DNA of 12,082 nt. Source: an uncultured Akkermansia sp. (lineage in GTDB: Bacteria; Verrucomicrobiota; Verrucomicrobiia; Verrucomicrobiales; Akkermansiaceae). Within the stretch, counting starts at the first letter, position 1, and each line of letters starts with the position of its first letter. Position numbers and translations under genes: made by a program. Below the pieces are notes generated by a model that was given only the letters and a program-made list of their open reading frames with translations, made no database searches and was not told where the DNA came from. Location of the stretch: assembly GCA_900766865.1 (NCBI GenBank), contig CAAFXA010000482.1, positions 1-12,082 of the forward strand, written 5' to 3'. Shown in pieces: positions 1-7,334 of this stretch.

Positions 1-101
1 CCACTGCGGGCGGCAATCTCATCGAAGGGCCGGGCATGGAAACCTGTAAGGCGGTCTTCTGCTACGGCCAGTATCTGTAAGTCAGTGTCGGTGAGAATCA
101 T
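1..101 (-). CDS. Partial CDS, possible winged-helix (Lrp/AsnC or siroheme-decarboxylase-like) N-terminus
   Basis: An open frame starts at the ATG whose first base is 101 and runs off the left edge after 33 codons. The start is well supported: AGGAAG lies 3 nt before the ATG, the best Shine-Dalgarno sequence in this operon. The start lies inside the end of the ADP-ribosylglycohydrolase gene (20 bp overlap), so it is probably the fourth gene of the operon and translationally coupled. The visible residues begin MILTDTDLQILAVAED and continue to a segment ARPFDEIAARSG. This pattern, a short helix with L-x-x-x-D-x-x-I-L followed by a P-[FY]-x-x-[IL]-A segment, recalls the first helices of Lrp/AsnC-type winged-helix domains, including siroheme decarboxylase subunits. 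With only 33 residues this family guess is weak; the existence of the gene is much firmer than its function. Confidence 0.6.
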   Translation of the reverse strand, partial: MILTDTDLQILAVAEDRLTGFHARPFDEIAARS

Positions 102-1059
102 GGTCTTCCTGTGAATTAGCTGCTGTTTTTTCCGGAATTGAAGTCGGGGCGGGAGCGTTCAGCAATTTGCTGAGCAGCTGCATGGCCGTGGAGGCGTGGT
201 ATTCGACCGGGCGGCGATTGTGGAATCCCAGCACAGCTTGCTGCCAGGAGAACGGAATGCCCTGACTGCCAAGAACAGCTCCCAGTAAGGCCCCGGCTAT
301 AGCTGCGTTGGTGTCCGGGTCGCCGATGCGGTTAACAATGGCGCACATGGCCTGGCTGTAATTCTTTCCATGCAGAAGCCAGTAGTAGGCACAGTGGAAG
401 GCTATTTCCACCCAACCCACATTTGGGTAATACGCCGGCTCCTCGGTGGAGGCCAGGCGCAGGCATTGGGATAGTGCGGCGTCACCCAGTTCGTTGGCTC
501 GTTGGCATGCGGCTGCATAGATGTTCTGCGGCTCCTGACCCTTCAAGGCAAGAATGATGGATTCCACATAAATGATATTGGCTGCGATACAGCGCGGGTG
601 TATATGGGTGAGCCTGCAATCACCTTTTGCTGCTGCCATCCAGTCGAAATCGGGATGCAAAGCGGCATAGATACCCAGAGGTGCTACGCGCATAAGGGCG
701 CCATTGGCTTGCGAATCCGGGTTCATGTGACCTCTGAGAGCTCCGCTGATGGTGATACCTACATCATCCGGCCCGGTCTGCAGCCAGTGCTTGTATTGGG
801 CTTGGGTTTCTCCGGCCGAGAAGCCACCTGCATTTACCAGGCTGCGGAGCAGTGCAATAGCCATTTCGGAGTCATCCGTAATTTCTCCCTTCTGCCGGCA
901 GTTTGTCGCGTTCCAGTCGCTTACCATGTCTGCGACTCCGTGTGGAAAGTGCTCTCGCAAATCTTCCGGGCTGTGGAATTCGATGGGGGCGCCCAGAGCA
1001 TCGCCGCACATCAGGCCCATCAGGCAGCCATAGGCTTTGTCGGTGAGTGGTGATGGCAT
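82..1059 (-). CDS. ADP-ribosylglycohydrolase family protein (DraG/ARH-like)
   Basis: A 325-residue protein of the DraG/ARH superfamily, which removes ADP-ribose from modified macromolecules using a binuclear Mg2+ centre. Signatures in order: the N-terminal G-x-x-x-GDALGAP-x-EF block (residues about 15-28); the metal-binding T61-D62-D63 in GEITDDSEMA; a central NGALMRVAPLG block (119-129); and the C-terminal GDPDTNAAIAGALLGA (246-261), where D247, D249 and T250 match the second ligand set. All expected metal ligands are present, so it is probably active. Most relatives read GGD-x-DT; here the first glycine is I245. The last 25 or so residues are a polar tail. It begins 7 bp after the res stop with no clear Shine-Dalgarno sequence, implying co-transcription and translational re-initiation with the type III R-M genes. 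The substrate (protein, DNA end, RNA or small molecule) cannot be read from sequence. Confidence 0.93.
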   Translation of the reverse strand: MPSPLTDKAYGCLMGLMCGDALGAPIEFHSPEDLREHFPHGVADMVSDWNATNCRQKGEITDDSEMAIALLRSLVNAGGFSAGETQAQYKHWLQTGPDDVGITISGALRGHMNPDSQANGALMRVAPLGIYAALHPDFDWMAAAKGDCRLTHIHPRCIAANIIYVESIILALKGQEPQNIYAAACQRANELGDAALSQCLRLASTEEPAYYPNVGWVEIAFHCAYYWLLHGKNYSQAMCAIVNRIGDPDTNAAIAGALLGAVLGSQGIPFSWQQAVLGFHNRRPVEYHASTAMQLLSKLLNAPAPTSIPEKTAANSQEDHDSHRH

Positions 1060-1066
1060 GGCGGTG

Positions 1067-3592
1067 TCAGGGGGTATGGCGGCTCAGTAATTCATGAATG
1101 AAATCTTCTATGGATTCCGGGCTGTAGAGTGCTCGGCCAAGAAGGCGGGGACGGGTGAACATGCTGGTGGCGAATGCCGCTTCAGCTACGGACTCCAGCT
1201 CCAGTAGAGTGGTTGCCCGGTGGCGGTAGAGCTCCTTCAGGTGCAGTGGGCGGCAATCAATGCAGATTTGCAGCGGAGCTGTTTCTGCCTTTGGCGGGGT
1301 GAGGCAGAGGATGAATCCCGGGGTGAAGGGGGTGCCGGTGGAGAACTCGTGCAGGCGCAGATCACCATGATTCTGGATAAGCCAGAAGTTGCAGCCTTTC
1401 TCCCTCAGCTGCGGTGCTGCGGTTTGCAGGGCTCGCAGGAATGCGGCCTCTGCGGCCGTGGGGGTACAGGCGCTTTGTGCAAACCAAGGCTCTGCCGCAA
1501 AGCCGGAGCCATCAATGGTGGTATCTCCTTCTTCCGTGTCTACCTGTATGGTATGTGTGCGCAGGAGCTGGCTGACGGGTTGTGATGTGAAGGTGCGGCG
1601 ACCGCAATATCGCTGGCCGGGGTGCGGGAGTTGGGCTTCCAGTTGCTGCAGAGCCGTTGTGGCGATGTGCAGTAGCTGGCGGCGGGTGAGGGGCGTTTTG
1701 CCTGAGCAGCCATCGAGCTGGATGCTCAGGCCGCCCAGGTAGAGCGGGGAAGAGATGAACTCCTGCAGGCTGAGAAGAGCCGGGAAGATGGCGCGCAGAT
1801 TGTCCAGCCGGTAGCATTCGAAGCGGTTAAGCGCAGCGCGCAAGAGATGCCGATCCATTTCCGCCATCGGCATGTGGCGGCGTCCTTTGCGAAGTTGGAT
1901 GGTCACGCATAGTGGCTCTTGCAGGCGTTCCGCCAGGGGCTGCTCATGTGCCGTGGGTAACTTTTCGCGTCGGTTGAAGTACAGACGCCCACTGAGGTAA
2001 AGCTCGCTGTTTCGGAAGTTTTCTTTCAGTTCAGCGCAGAGGCTTCGGCTGCTCTGCGCCACAAGGCCGCTCTGCACGAGTGCGGTGTTGAGCTCTTGCA
2101 CATAGCGGCTGTCGCTGGCGCTGTGGTAGTGCAGGGTTTCTAACAGTCGCAGTGGGTTTGTGGTATCGCTGTCGTATTTACGGCGGTTGGTGGGAGCGTC
2201 CGGTAGGTTGCGGTCGGCAAAGGGAAGGTAGCGCGCACCACGACCGATGAGCTGAGCCTCTGCCACGGTTTTGGGCCCGGGTTTCCGGCTGTTGCCACCC
2301 CTGGTATCATAGAGACGTACGATATCGTGGAGATTCAATACATCCCAACCTTCATTGAGCATGTCTACAGCAAAAATGGCTCGTATTTTGTTGCCTGATT
2401 GTTCCAGACTATTGAGCAGGAGTTGCTTTTCCGGGGATATGTCGGTGTTATCCACCATCAGCAGTTTTTCCTCCGAGAAGTCCTCCTGCAGCTCGGCTAT
2501 GAGATTCTCTGCCGTGTATCCCGTCGTACTCAGGTACTCGAATACTGCTGCGGTATCCCCTTGGGCTGCAGCACGCAGTTGCTCCAGGTGCTGAATGTCC
2601 AGGCCGCGGATGGCGGAGCAGAACTCTCGATAAAAGGCTGCATTCTCTTTGATGAGGCGGGACTTGAAGAGGATGACAGGCTTGCATTCCAGGCCGATGC
2701 TTGCAAAGAGCTTGCGCTTGTATTGGCTGAGCAGGGTGGCCAGCAGAGCTCGTTGCAATGGAGGCAGATTGCTTTGTTGCAGGCTGATGTTCTTGGAGTA
2801 TCCATCCTGGCGGAAACGCCGCAAGGAGTAATCGAATAGGGTTTTATTGCGGTATTTTTCTTCCAGATTGGTGTCGTCAAAATCTACCGTGGCGGAGAAC
2901 TCCAGTAGCACGTTAGGACGATTATTGGCTGTATTGGCATTGAAAAGGCGCAGGGCCGTATTTTCGTAGCTGGGTTCGAAATCCGGGCTATCAAATGCGA
3001 GCTCCAGCTGTTGCAGGGAAAGGCTGTGCAGAGCTCGGTTCTTGCGTGTAGAGGCGTTCATGTGGTGCGCCTCATCGGAGATGAAGACAATGCTCTGCTG
3101 TGCAAAGTCCTCGTAGCTCAGCGTGCCCTCTCTGGCGGTGTTCAGGTCGCTGTGCAGCTTCTGGATAGTGGTGAGGCACAGGTTGATGGCATCCGGGTGT
3201 GCATCCTGGAAGTTGCTTACGGCGCGCACCTCCACACGCTTTCCATTCACCATGATGGTGGGTGCAAATAGATACTTGGGGGAGGCGGGGTTAAGGAAAT
3301 TCTCCCTCGTTTTTTCGATGATATTCGTGGAGTTGACGAAGAAGAGGAAATTACGGTATCCCTGTGTGTAGAGATGCAGCATGAGCCCTGCCATGATGAG
3401 CGTCTTGCCGCTTCCGGTGGCCATGTGGAAGAGTAGGTGGTGCAGGGCTCTGGGGTTCTGTCCATAGCGTGACCAATAGCGCAGCCATGCTGTAAAGCAG
3501 TCCTTTTGGTAGGGGCGCAGTATCAGCGCCGGATTCAGGCCTGCTGTAAGCTCCGGTGGCAGTGTGGGCCGGTCTGTTATGGGGGTGCTCAT
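1067..3592 (-). CDS. res: Type III restriction-modification Res subunit (DEAH helicase), nuclease motif apparently degenerate
   Basis: An 841-residue SF2 helicase/translocase of the type III Res family, the ATP-driven partner of Mod. Motifs in order: Q-tip-like LRPYQ (25-29); Walker A MATGSGKT (57-64); DEAH (173-176); SAT (233-235); the family-typical DMLNEGWDV (410-418) followed by VRLYDTR (425-431); and arginine-finger motif VI QLIGRGAR (447-454). In relatives the C-terminus carries a PD-(D/E)xK endonuclease, usually read as PDFxL followed by IEPKGxHL. Here the matching text is PGFIL (G759 in place of D) and IDCRPLHL (D779 for E, R781 for K). The flanking HEF and HL landmarks align well, so the site is recognisable but lacks all three canonical residues. 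Length is slightly below the typical 870-1000. The start overlaps the mod stop in an ATGA. Helicase assignment is sure; loss of nuclease activity is an inference from memory of the family. Confidence 0.93.
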   Translation of the reverse strand: MSTPITDRPTLPPELTAGLNPALILRPYQKDCFTAWLRYWSRYGQNPRALHHLLFHMATGSGKTLIMAGLMLHLYTQGYRNFLFFVNSTNIIEKTRENFLNPASPKYLFAPTIMVNGKRVEVRAVSNFQDAHPDAINLCLTTIQKLHSDLNTAREGTLSYEDFAQQSIVFISDEAHHMNASTRKNRALHSLSLQQLELAFDSPDFEPSYENTALRLFNANTANNRPNVLLEFSATVDFDDTNLEEKYRNKTLFDYSLRRFRQDGYSKNISLQQSNLPPLQRALLATLLSQYKRKLFASIGLECKPVILFKSRLIKENAAFYREFCSAIRGLDIQHLEQLRAAAQGDTAAVFEYLSTTGYTAENLIAELQEDFSEEKLLMVDNTDISPEKQLLLNSLEQSGNKIRAIFAVDMLNEGWDVLNLHDIVRLYDTRGGNSRKPGPKTVAEAQLIGRGARYLPFADRNLPDAPTNRRKYDSDTTNPLRLLETLHYHSASDSRYVQELNTALVQSGLVAQSSRSLCAELKENFRNSELYLSGRLYFNRREKLPTAHEQPLAERLQEPLCVTIQLRKGRRHMPMAEMDRHLLRAALNRFECYRLDNLRAIFPALLSLQEFISSPLYLGGLSIQLDGCSGKTPLTRRQLLHIATTALQQLEAQLPHPGQRYCGRRTFTSQPVSQLLRTHTIQVDTEEGDTTIDGSGFAAEPWFAQSACTPTAAEAAFLRALQTAAPQLREKGCNFWLIQNHGDLRLHEFSTGTPFTPGFILCLTPPKAETAPLQICIDCRPLHLKELYRHRATTLLELESVAEAAFATSMFTRPRLLGRALYSPESIEDFIHELLSRHTP

Positions 3593-5286
3593 GCCTGGCA
3601 GTAAAAGGCTTGGTTGAGGTCGACGTCAGTCTCGGTCAGGGAGAATTCCCGGCTGTCGACCTCACTCAGAGGTACATAGAGCATGTTTTTATCCAGACTC
3701 TCCAGCAACAGAGCTTTCTGCTGTGCCAGGGGCAGGGCGGAGAACTCATCGGCAGACTCGTTGAGTGTGGCGATATCCAGTTTCCAGTTCAGGTGGCCAT
3801 GCGCTTCCATATCGGCTAGAACGATGGCCAGCTCTTCAGGCGTGGAGGCATTGCCAATAGCCTGCACAAAACGACTGTTGGCCGCGGCGAGTTCGCAGTA
3901 TACAGGGGAAGCATCGCGGAAACGGCGGTGCATGATGCTGATGGTGTCTTCCAGCTGCTCCACGAGAATGTATCGGCGGCCGAGATAGCCCGCCACATAG
4001 CCTGTAGTGCCACTCCCGGCAAAGAAATCCAGTACCAAATCCCCCTCGTTGGTACCCTGGCGGATGAGGCGTTCCATCAGTTTGTAGGGCTTTTCTGTGG
4101 TGTAGCCGGTGCGTTGGACGCCATCCACTTTGATGCGCGCAGCCACAGCGGCCTTGAACCAGTCGGCATCATCAATAAGCTTCTGCTCTTCTCCCAGTCG
4201 GCGGATTTCGTCTTCCAAATCTTCCGGTGTATGGAAGAGCTCCCACCAGTCCTCGGGTATCTTGCCTTTTTCCGTATAGCTGTTGCTCACATGGGCGCTC
4301 ATCTCGCCTTTAAATCCGCCTGCATGTACCTCGGAGCGCAGGCGGATGTCGTTGCCGTTGAACACCCATTCATTCGGGTTACGAGAGTACCACAGGATGG
4401 TGTCGTGCTTGCGGTTGAGCTGTTTCATGCCCGGTGAGCCGGGGCCGGTGTAGCACCAAATGATTTCATTGCGGAAGCAGTCACGGCCGAAAATTTCATC
4501 CATCAGCACTTTGCAGTAGTGAGCTTCGTTCCAGTCCAGTTGCACATAGATGCTGCCGTCCGGCGTGAGAAGCTCGCGTGCTACCTCCAGGCGATTGCGC
4601 ATGAAGGTGAGCCAGGTGCTGTGATTGAAGGTATCGTTGTAGCTGAAGCTGTCGCCACCTGTGTTGTAGGGCGGGTCAATGTATATCATCTTCACCTGCC
4701 CGGCATAGCGCTTGCGCAGGCTGTAGAGTGCCAGCAGGTTGTTACCGCGGATGATGTAGTTGTCGTTGCGGTTCAGCTCGCGAACCGTCTGCTCCCCGTC
4801 TGCTGTCACACGATGGAAGTGGCTCAGTGCCTTGGGTTCGGTGAGTCGGTTGATTTCGTCCGGGGCCAGCGTTTCATTCCAGAATACTTCCTGGCGCCGG
4901 GCATCCTCGCGCGTCTGGCCTCCCTCCAGCAGGCAGTCCTTGTATGGCCAGCTGAGCACGACTTGCCGCCGCTCGGCAAGCATATCACCCGTGCCATCGG
5001 CCAGACCAATGCGGTTGCGGTAGGCTGTGAAGCTGTCAGGCAGAAAATTCTTGTTGCTTACAAAACGCAGAAACTTTACTTTGTCAAACACCTGTACGCC
5101 TTCTACCTCGGCAAAGAAATAGCGCCGCAGCTCCTCGTGACCCAGCAGCAGGCGCAGCAGCTCCGGGCGCAGTTCCATGGCCGCCTCGGCTATGGTGTTG
5201 CGTATCAGCTCTCCTTCCTGTGTGCAAAAGCCTGGCTCTCGCCGTAATTGTTGCTCTAATTCTCTGATGAGTGCCCTGTTGTTCAT
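3589..5286 (-). CDS. mod: Type III restriction-modification Mod subunit (N6-adenine DNA methyltransferase)
   Basis: A 565-residue DNA methyltransferase that recognises the target site and transfers a methyl group from S-adenosylmethionine to adenine N6. The order of motifs is beta-class: catalytic motif IV DPPYNTG (204-210) precedes the SAM-binding motif I FFAGSGTT (421-428). A TEKP motif (397-400), typical of Mod proteins, lies just upstream of motif I. The roughly 130-180 residues between the motifs should hold the target-recognition domain, so the target cannot be predicted. The N-terminal 160 residues, with EVEGVQVFDKVKF and SNKNFLPDSFT, match the usual helical entry of Mod proteins. No simple-sequence repeat is seen that would suggest phase variation. 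It is the first gene of the operon; a sigma70-like promoter lies about 30 bp upstream. The start has only AGGA directly against the ATG, so the exact start is slightly uncertain. Confidence 0.95.
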   Translation of the reverse strand: MNNRALIRELEQQLRREPGFCTQEGELIRNTIAEAAMELRPELLRLLLGHEELRRYFFAEVEGVQVFDKVKFLRFVSNKNFLPDSFTAYRNRIGLADGTGDMLAERRQVVLSWPYKDCLLEGGQTREDARRQEVFWNETLAPDEINRLTEPKALSHFHRVTADGEQTVRELNRNDNYIIRGNNLLALYSLRKRYAGQVKMIYIDPPYNTGGDSFSYNDTFNHSTWLTFMRNRLEVARELLTPDGSIYVQLDWNEAHYCKVLMDEIFGRDCFRNEIIWCYTGPGSPGMKQLNRKHDTILWYSRNPNEWVFNGNDIRLRSEVHAGGFKGEMSAHVSNSYTEKGKIPEDWWELFHTPEDLEDEIRRLGEEQKLIDDADWFKAAVAARIKVDGVQRTGYTTEKPYKLMERLIRQGTNEGDLVLDFFAGSGTTGYVAGYLGRRYILVEQLEDTISIMHRRFRDASPVYCELAAANSRFVQAIGNASTPEELAIVLADMEAHGHLNWKLDIATLNESADEFSALPLAQQKALLLESLDKNMLYVPLSEVDSREFSLTETDVDLNQAFYCQA

Positions 5287-5315
5287 TCCTGCGCTGCAAT
5301 GTGTTGACTACGCCC

Positions 5316-5344
5316 TTTCTAGCATATCCACCCTGGCAAGTCAA
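5316..5344 (-). promoter_or_regulatory. Predicted sigma70-type promoter of the mod-res operon
   Basis: On the minus strand TTGACT (5344-5339) is followed by a 17-bp spacer and TAGAAA (5321-5316). These match the sigma70 consensus in 5 of 6 and 4 of 6 positions. The last -10 base lies 30 nt upstream of the mod ATG, giving a short leader of roughly 22 nt. Prediction by eye only. Confidence 0.4.
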
Positions 5345-5646
5345 GCTGCCACTCTGCCTTACCCGGGGTATTTGAATTATGACACGTGCCGTCGCAAGTG
5401 GAGTGTGCGACAAATAAACGCGTTGGCATCATTTGCCATCAGAACTCTGCGAGTAGGCTTTTGTGGGGCCGTATGGTTATCTTTCGGTGCGAGGGGGACT
5501 AGCCCCTCCCGTCTTTATTTCTGCCAGGCGCTGATTTCGCATGCGGCAAACGAAAGGTACTAATTGTTCCAATGCGTAAATGAATTCATATTATCTTCAT
5601 TAACTTAGCGCCGGTATCAATGCGGTGAAAAACATGTTTTTTAATA

Positions 5647-5673
5647 TATGATATTACATGAAAACATATCATA
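5647..5673. repeat. 8-bp perfect inverted repeat (possible operator)
   Basis: TATGATAT at 5647-5654 and its exact complement ATATCATA at 5666-5673 are separated by 11 bp, a geometry typical of a dimeric DNA-binding protein site. A related half-site, ACGATATTATGA, occurs at about 5727-5738. In such AT-rich sequence an 8-bp match can arise by chance. Confidence 0.3.
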
Positions 5674-6167
5674 ATATTTGTGTTTTGAAATGTGTAAATT
5701 CTGCAAATGAATTATTGTAAAAATATACGATATTATGAGAGCGAGGATAGTAAAGTCGCCTTTCTTTGGATTTTTGGCTCCTCCGGATGCGAGAGAAAAA
5801 ATGAGCTCTCATATCCTGTAGTTGTAGTGGGGATAAGAGGCCGGAGGATAAAAAAATAATCAAGAAAAGTTGATTTTTATTCCTATTTTTGCAATGGGAG
5901 TATTTTGGCGATATAAAAAATACAACGTATAGTTCTTCCCGAAAATATGATTCTCACGAGTAGCGTTTTTGAGTAAATTTTGGTATATTTAGCTGGAAAT
6001 AAGGGCATTTTTTGTCATTTCGCGTAATTTTGAGGTAGTCAAGTTACTGTTACTTGTATCATGTAATGGCAAAAAATGGCCTAAAGAAAGGGTGAAATAT
6101 GCGCGAAAATATATGAAAAATAGCAATAATAATAAAGAAAGGTTTACAAAATGGCAATTTTATGGAG

Positions 6168-6202
6168 CGTTTGTATATTCGTAATATGTTGTAGTACAAA
6201 CG
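6168..6202. repeat. Inverted repeat just downstream of the lipoprotein gene
   Basis: CGTTTGTA (6168-6175) pairs with TACAAACG (6195-6202), and the interval contains a second small stem, ATATT/AATAT around CGT. It lies 15 bp past the stop of the minus-strand lipoprotein gene, so it could form the 3' end hairpin of that operon's mRNA. It is not followed by a T-run on the minus strand, so it does not qualify as a standard intrinsic terminator. Confidence 0.35.
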
Positions 6203-6216
6203 ATTATGAAGAGGAA

Positions 6217-6852
6217 TTAGTTGTTTTCAAAAATGCACCATTCGTATAGCATCAACACTGCGCCAATGGGGGTGAGCATGAGCGGAAGGCTGAGAATTCT
6301 GTCCGCATAACTCCATTTTTGCATGCCATTAAGGGGTGTGTCGCCGTTGGCGTAGAGGGTAATTGTTTCCGGCTGGGTGGAAATAGGTGTGTGTGGCGCA
6401 TCGCTGGAGTGTCCCCAGAGTATATATTCTGAGCGCAGCGGGTGGGAAATCATGCTGTTCACTGTGAGATGTTGTTGCTCCGGGGTATAAGTGGAGCAGC
6501 CAGGTAGTGTACGTAGCTTGAAGTAATCGCAAGAAATCGGCATTTTTTCATTTGCGACCTTTTGTAATGTAACTTCGCTGGAGGTGAGGTAATGTTTTGT
6601 CGGGGCTGAGTCAGTGCGGGTGAGGGAGATGCGGCGCATGAAACCGGTGCCGGCAAACACAACGTACCAAGGCTCATCTACCTCATAAGTGTATGCCTCC
6701 GAATACAACTTTCCGGTGACTTTATCTGTTTCTGGGCGGCTGTACACGGACACTGCGTCGGGGGTGCTGACCATATTCCGCAAGTTTGTGCCGGCGCAGT
6801 TGCACAGTAGCGATGAAATTGTTATAGTGACGAGTAGTTGGTGTGTTTTCAT
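6217..6852 (-). CDS. Putative lipoprotein of unknown function
   Basis: A protein of 211 residues from the chosen ATG at 6852. It begins MKTHQLLVTITISSLLCNCAG, a basic start, hydrophobic core and C-x-C pair that reads as a lipoprotein signal; the likely lipidated cysteine is residue 19 in LCNC, a non-canonical lipobox. An in-frame ATG at 6879, which overlaps the yraN stop by 7 bp, would add nine residues and could be used by translational coupling, but it would put MVTFPSIQN before the signal peptide. The mature part is polar with no motif I recognise. Near the C-terminus a hydrophobic stretch (ILSLPLMLTPIGAVLMLYEW) could be a membrane segment. It is the last gene of the operon with yraN, rnhB and the exported protein. 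No function can be given. Confidence 0.75.
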   Translation of the reverse strand: MKTHQLLVTITISSLLCNCAGTNLRNMVSTPDAVSVYSRPETDKVTGKLYSEAYTYEVDEPWYVVFAGTGFMRRISLTRTDSAPTKHYLTSSEVTLQKVANEKMPISCDYFKLRTLPGCSTYTPEQQHLTVNSMISHPLRSEYILWGHSSDAPHTPISTQPETITLYANGDTPLNGMQKWSYADRILSLPLMLTPIGAVLMLYEWCIFENN

Positions 6853-6872
6853 GTTTTGTATGGATGGGAATG

Positions 6873-7334
6873 TTACCATTGAGTACTGCCTTCATGCATG
6901 CCGAAGGCTCCCTGGAGGTGGCGGATGTCTGGTTTTTCCCCACCGATGAGGTAGACTTCTATAATGTCGAAACGGGTGGGGATGTCATCTCGCTTGAGGA
7001 GGCGAAGCCAGTTCCGCAGGCCACTGCGCAGTAGTTCGCGTTTGGTACGGTCTACTGCTCGCATGGGGGCACCGCTGGCGGGGGAAGCGGAACTTTTTAC
7101 CTCACATGCCACCAGAGTGTTTCCCTGGCGGCACATGATATCAATTTCTCCTCTGCCGCCTTCTCGGAAGTTGCGGTATAGCACCTTGTGACCATGCGCT
7201 CGCAAGTAGGACGCCGCCACCAGTTCGCCGTATTCTCCCAGGTAGGCCCGGGAGGGCGGGGTGTCAGAGTCCCAGGGGCAGCTCCATTTGTGCAACAGGT
7301 GCAAACGAGCGGCGATGGTGTGGCGTAATTCCAT
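6873..7334 (-). CDS. yraN: YraN/UPF0102 family protein (nuclease-like fold)
   Basis: The UPF0102/YraN family has a predicted PD-(D/E)xK nuclease-like fold, probably for nucleic acid, but no settled biochemical role. Signatures: LGEYGELVAASYL, the VLYRNFR segment, then GRGEIDIM and ACEVK. With the start at 7334 the putative catalytic residues are E63/D65 in GEID and E78-x-K80 in EVK. From this start it is 153 residues, longer than the usual 115-135. The start is uncertain: the open frame reaches an ATG at 7379, and TTG codons exist at 7304 and 7295. All candidate starts lie inside the 3' end of rnhB (71 bp overlap for the chosen one), and none has a clear Shine-Dalgarno sequence. Adjacency of rnhB and yraN is common in bacteria and supports both calls. 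Confidence 0.88.
   Translation of the reverse strand: MELRHTIAARLHLLHKWSCPWDSDTPPSRAYLGEYGELVAASYLRAHGHKVLYRNFREGGRGEIDIMCRQGNTLVACEVKSSASPASGAPMRAVDRTKRELLRSGLRNWLRLLKRDDIPTRFDIIEVYLIGGEKPDIRHLQGAFGMHEGSTQW

Larger units (their letters stand above)
5287..6216. other. Gene-poor, AT-rich intergenic region between two minus-strand operons
   Basis: About 930 bp without a gene I can support. The right two thirds (about 5570-6216) are very AT-rich: 10 G/C in 60 bases at 5641-5700, against 39 in 60 at 4921-4980 inside mod. Structures seen: a GAGGGG/CCCCTC hairpin (5491-5496 with 5503-5508); the perfect palindrome ATGAATTCAT at 5580-5589; an inverted repeat TATGATAT (5647-5654) with ATATCATA (5666-5673), nested near ATGTTTT (5634-5640) with AAAACAT (5661-5667); and a CCTCCGG/CCGGAGG pair near 5780 and 5840. 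Open frames here are short, have no recognisable motifs and are rich in Y, F, S and K, as expected from translated AT-rich noncoding DNA. It could be the remnant of an acquired segment or a control region. I see no transposase, integrase or RNA family. Confidence 0.6.

Noticed and set aside
4519..5247. 242-codon open frame on the plus strand opposite mod
   Set aside because: It lies wholly antisense to the motif-rich mod gene and has no recognisable domain or ribosome site; long antisense frames are common in GC-rich codon use.
3589..5286. Phase-variable mod gene
   Set aside because: No tandem short repeats or long homopolymer tract seen in or just upstream of mod; the frame is intact.
5177..5563. 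128-codon plus-strand frame across the mod start and the upstream gap
   Set aside because: Half of it is antisense to mod and the rest has no protein-like pattern or homology signal I can recognise.
5669..5863. 64-codon minus-strand frame in the AT-rich block
   Set aside because: No Shine-Dalgarno sequence, no motif, and amino-acid content expected from translated AT-rich DNA.
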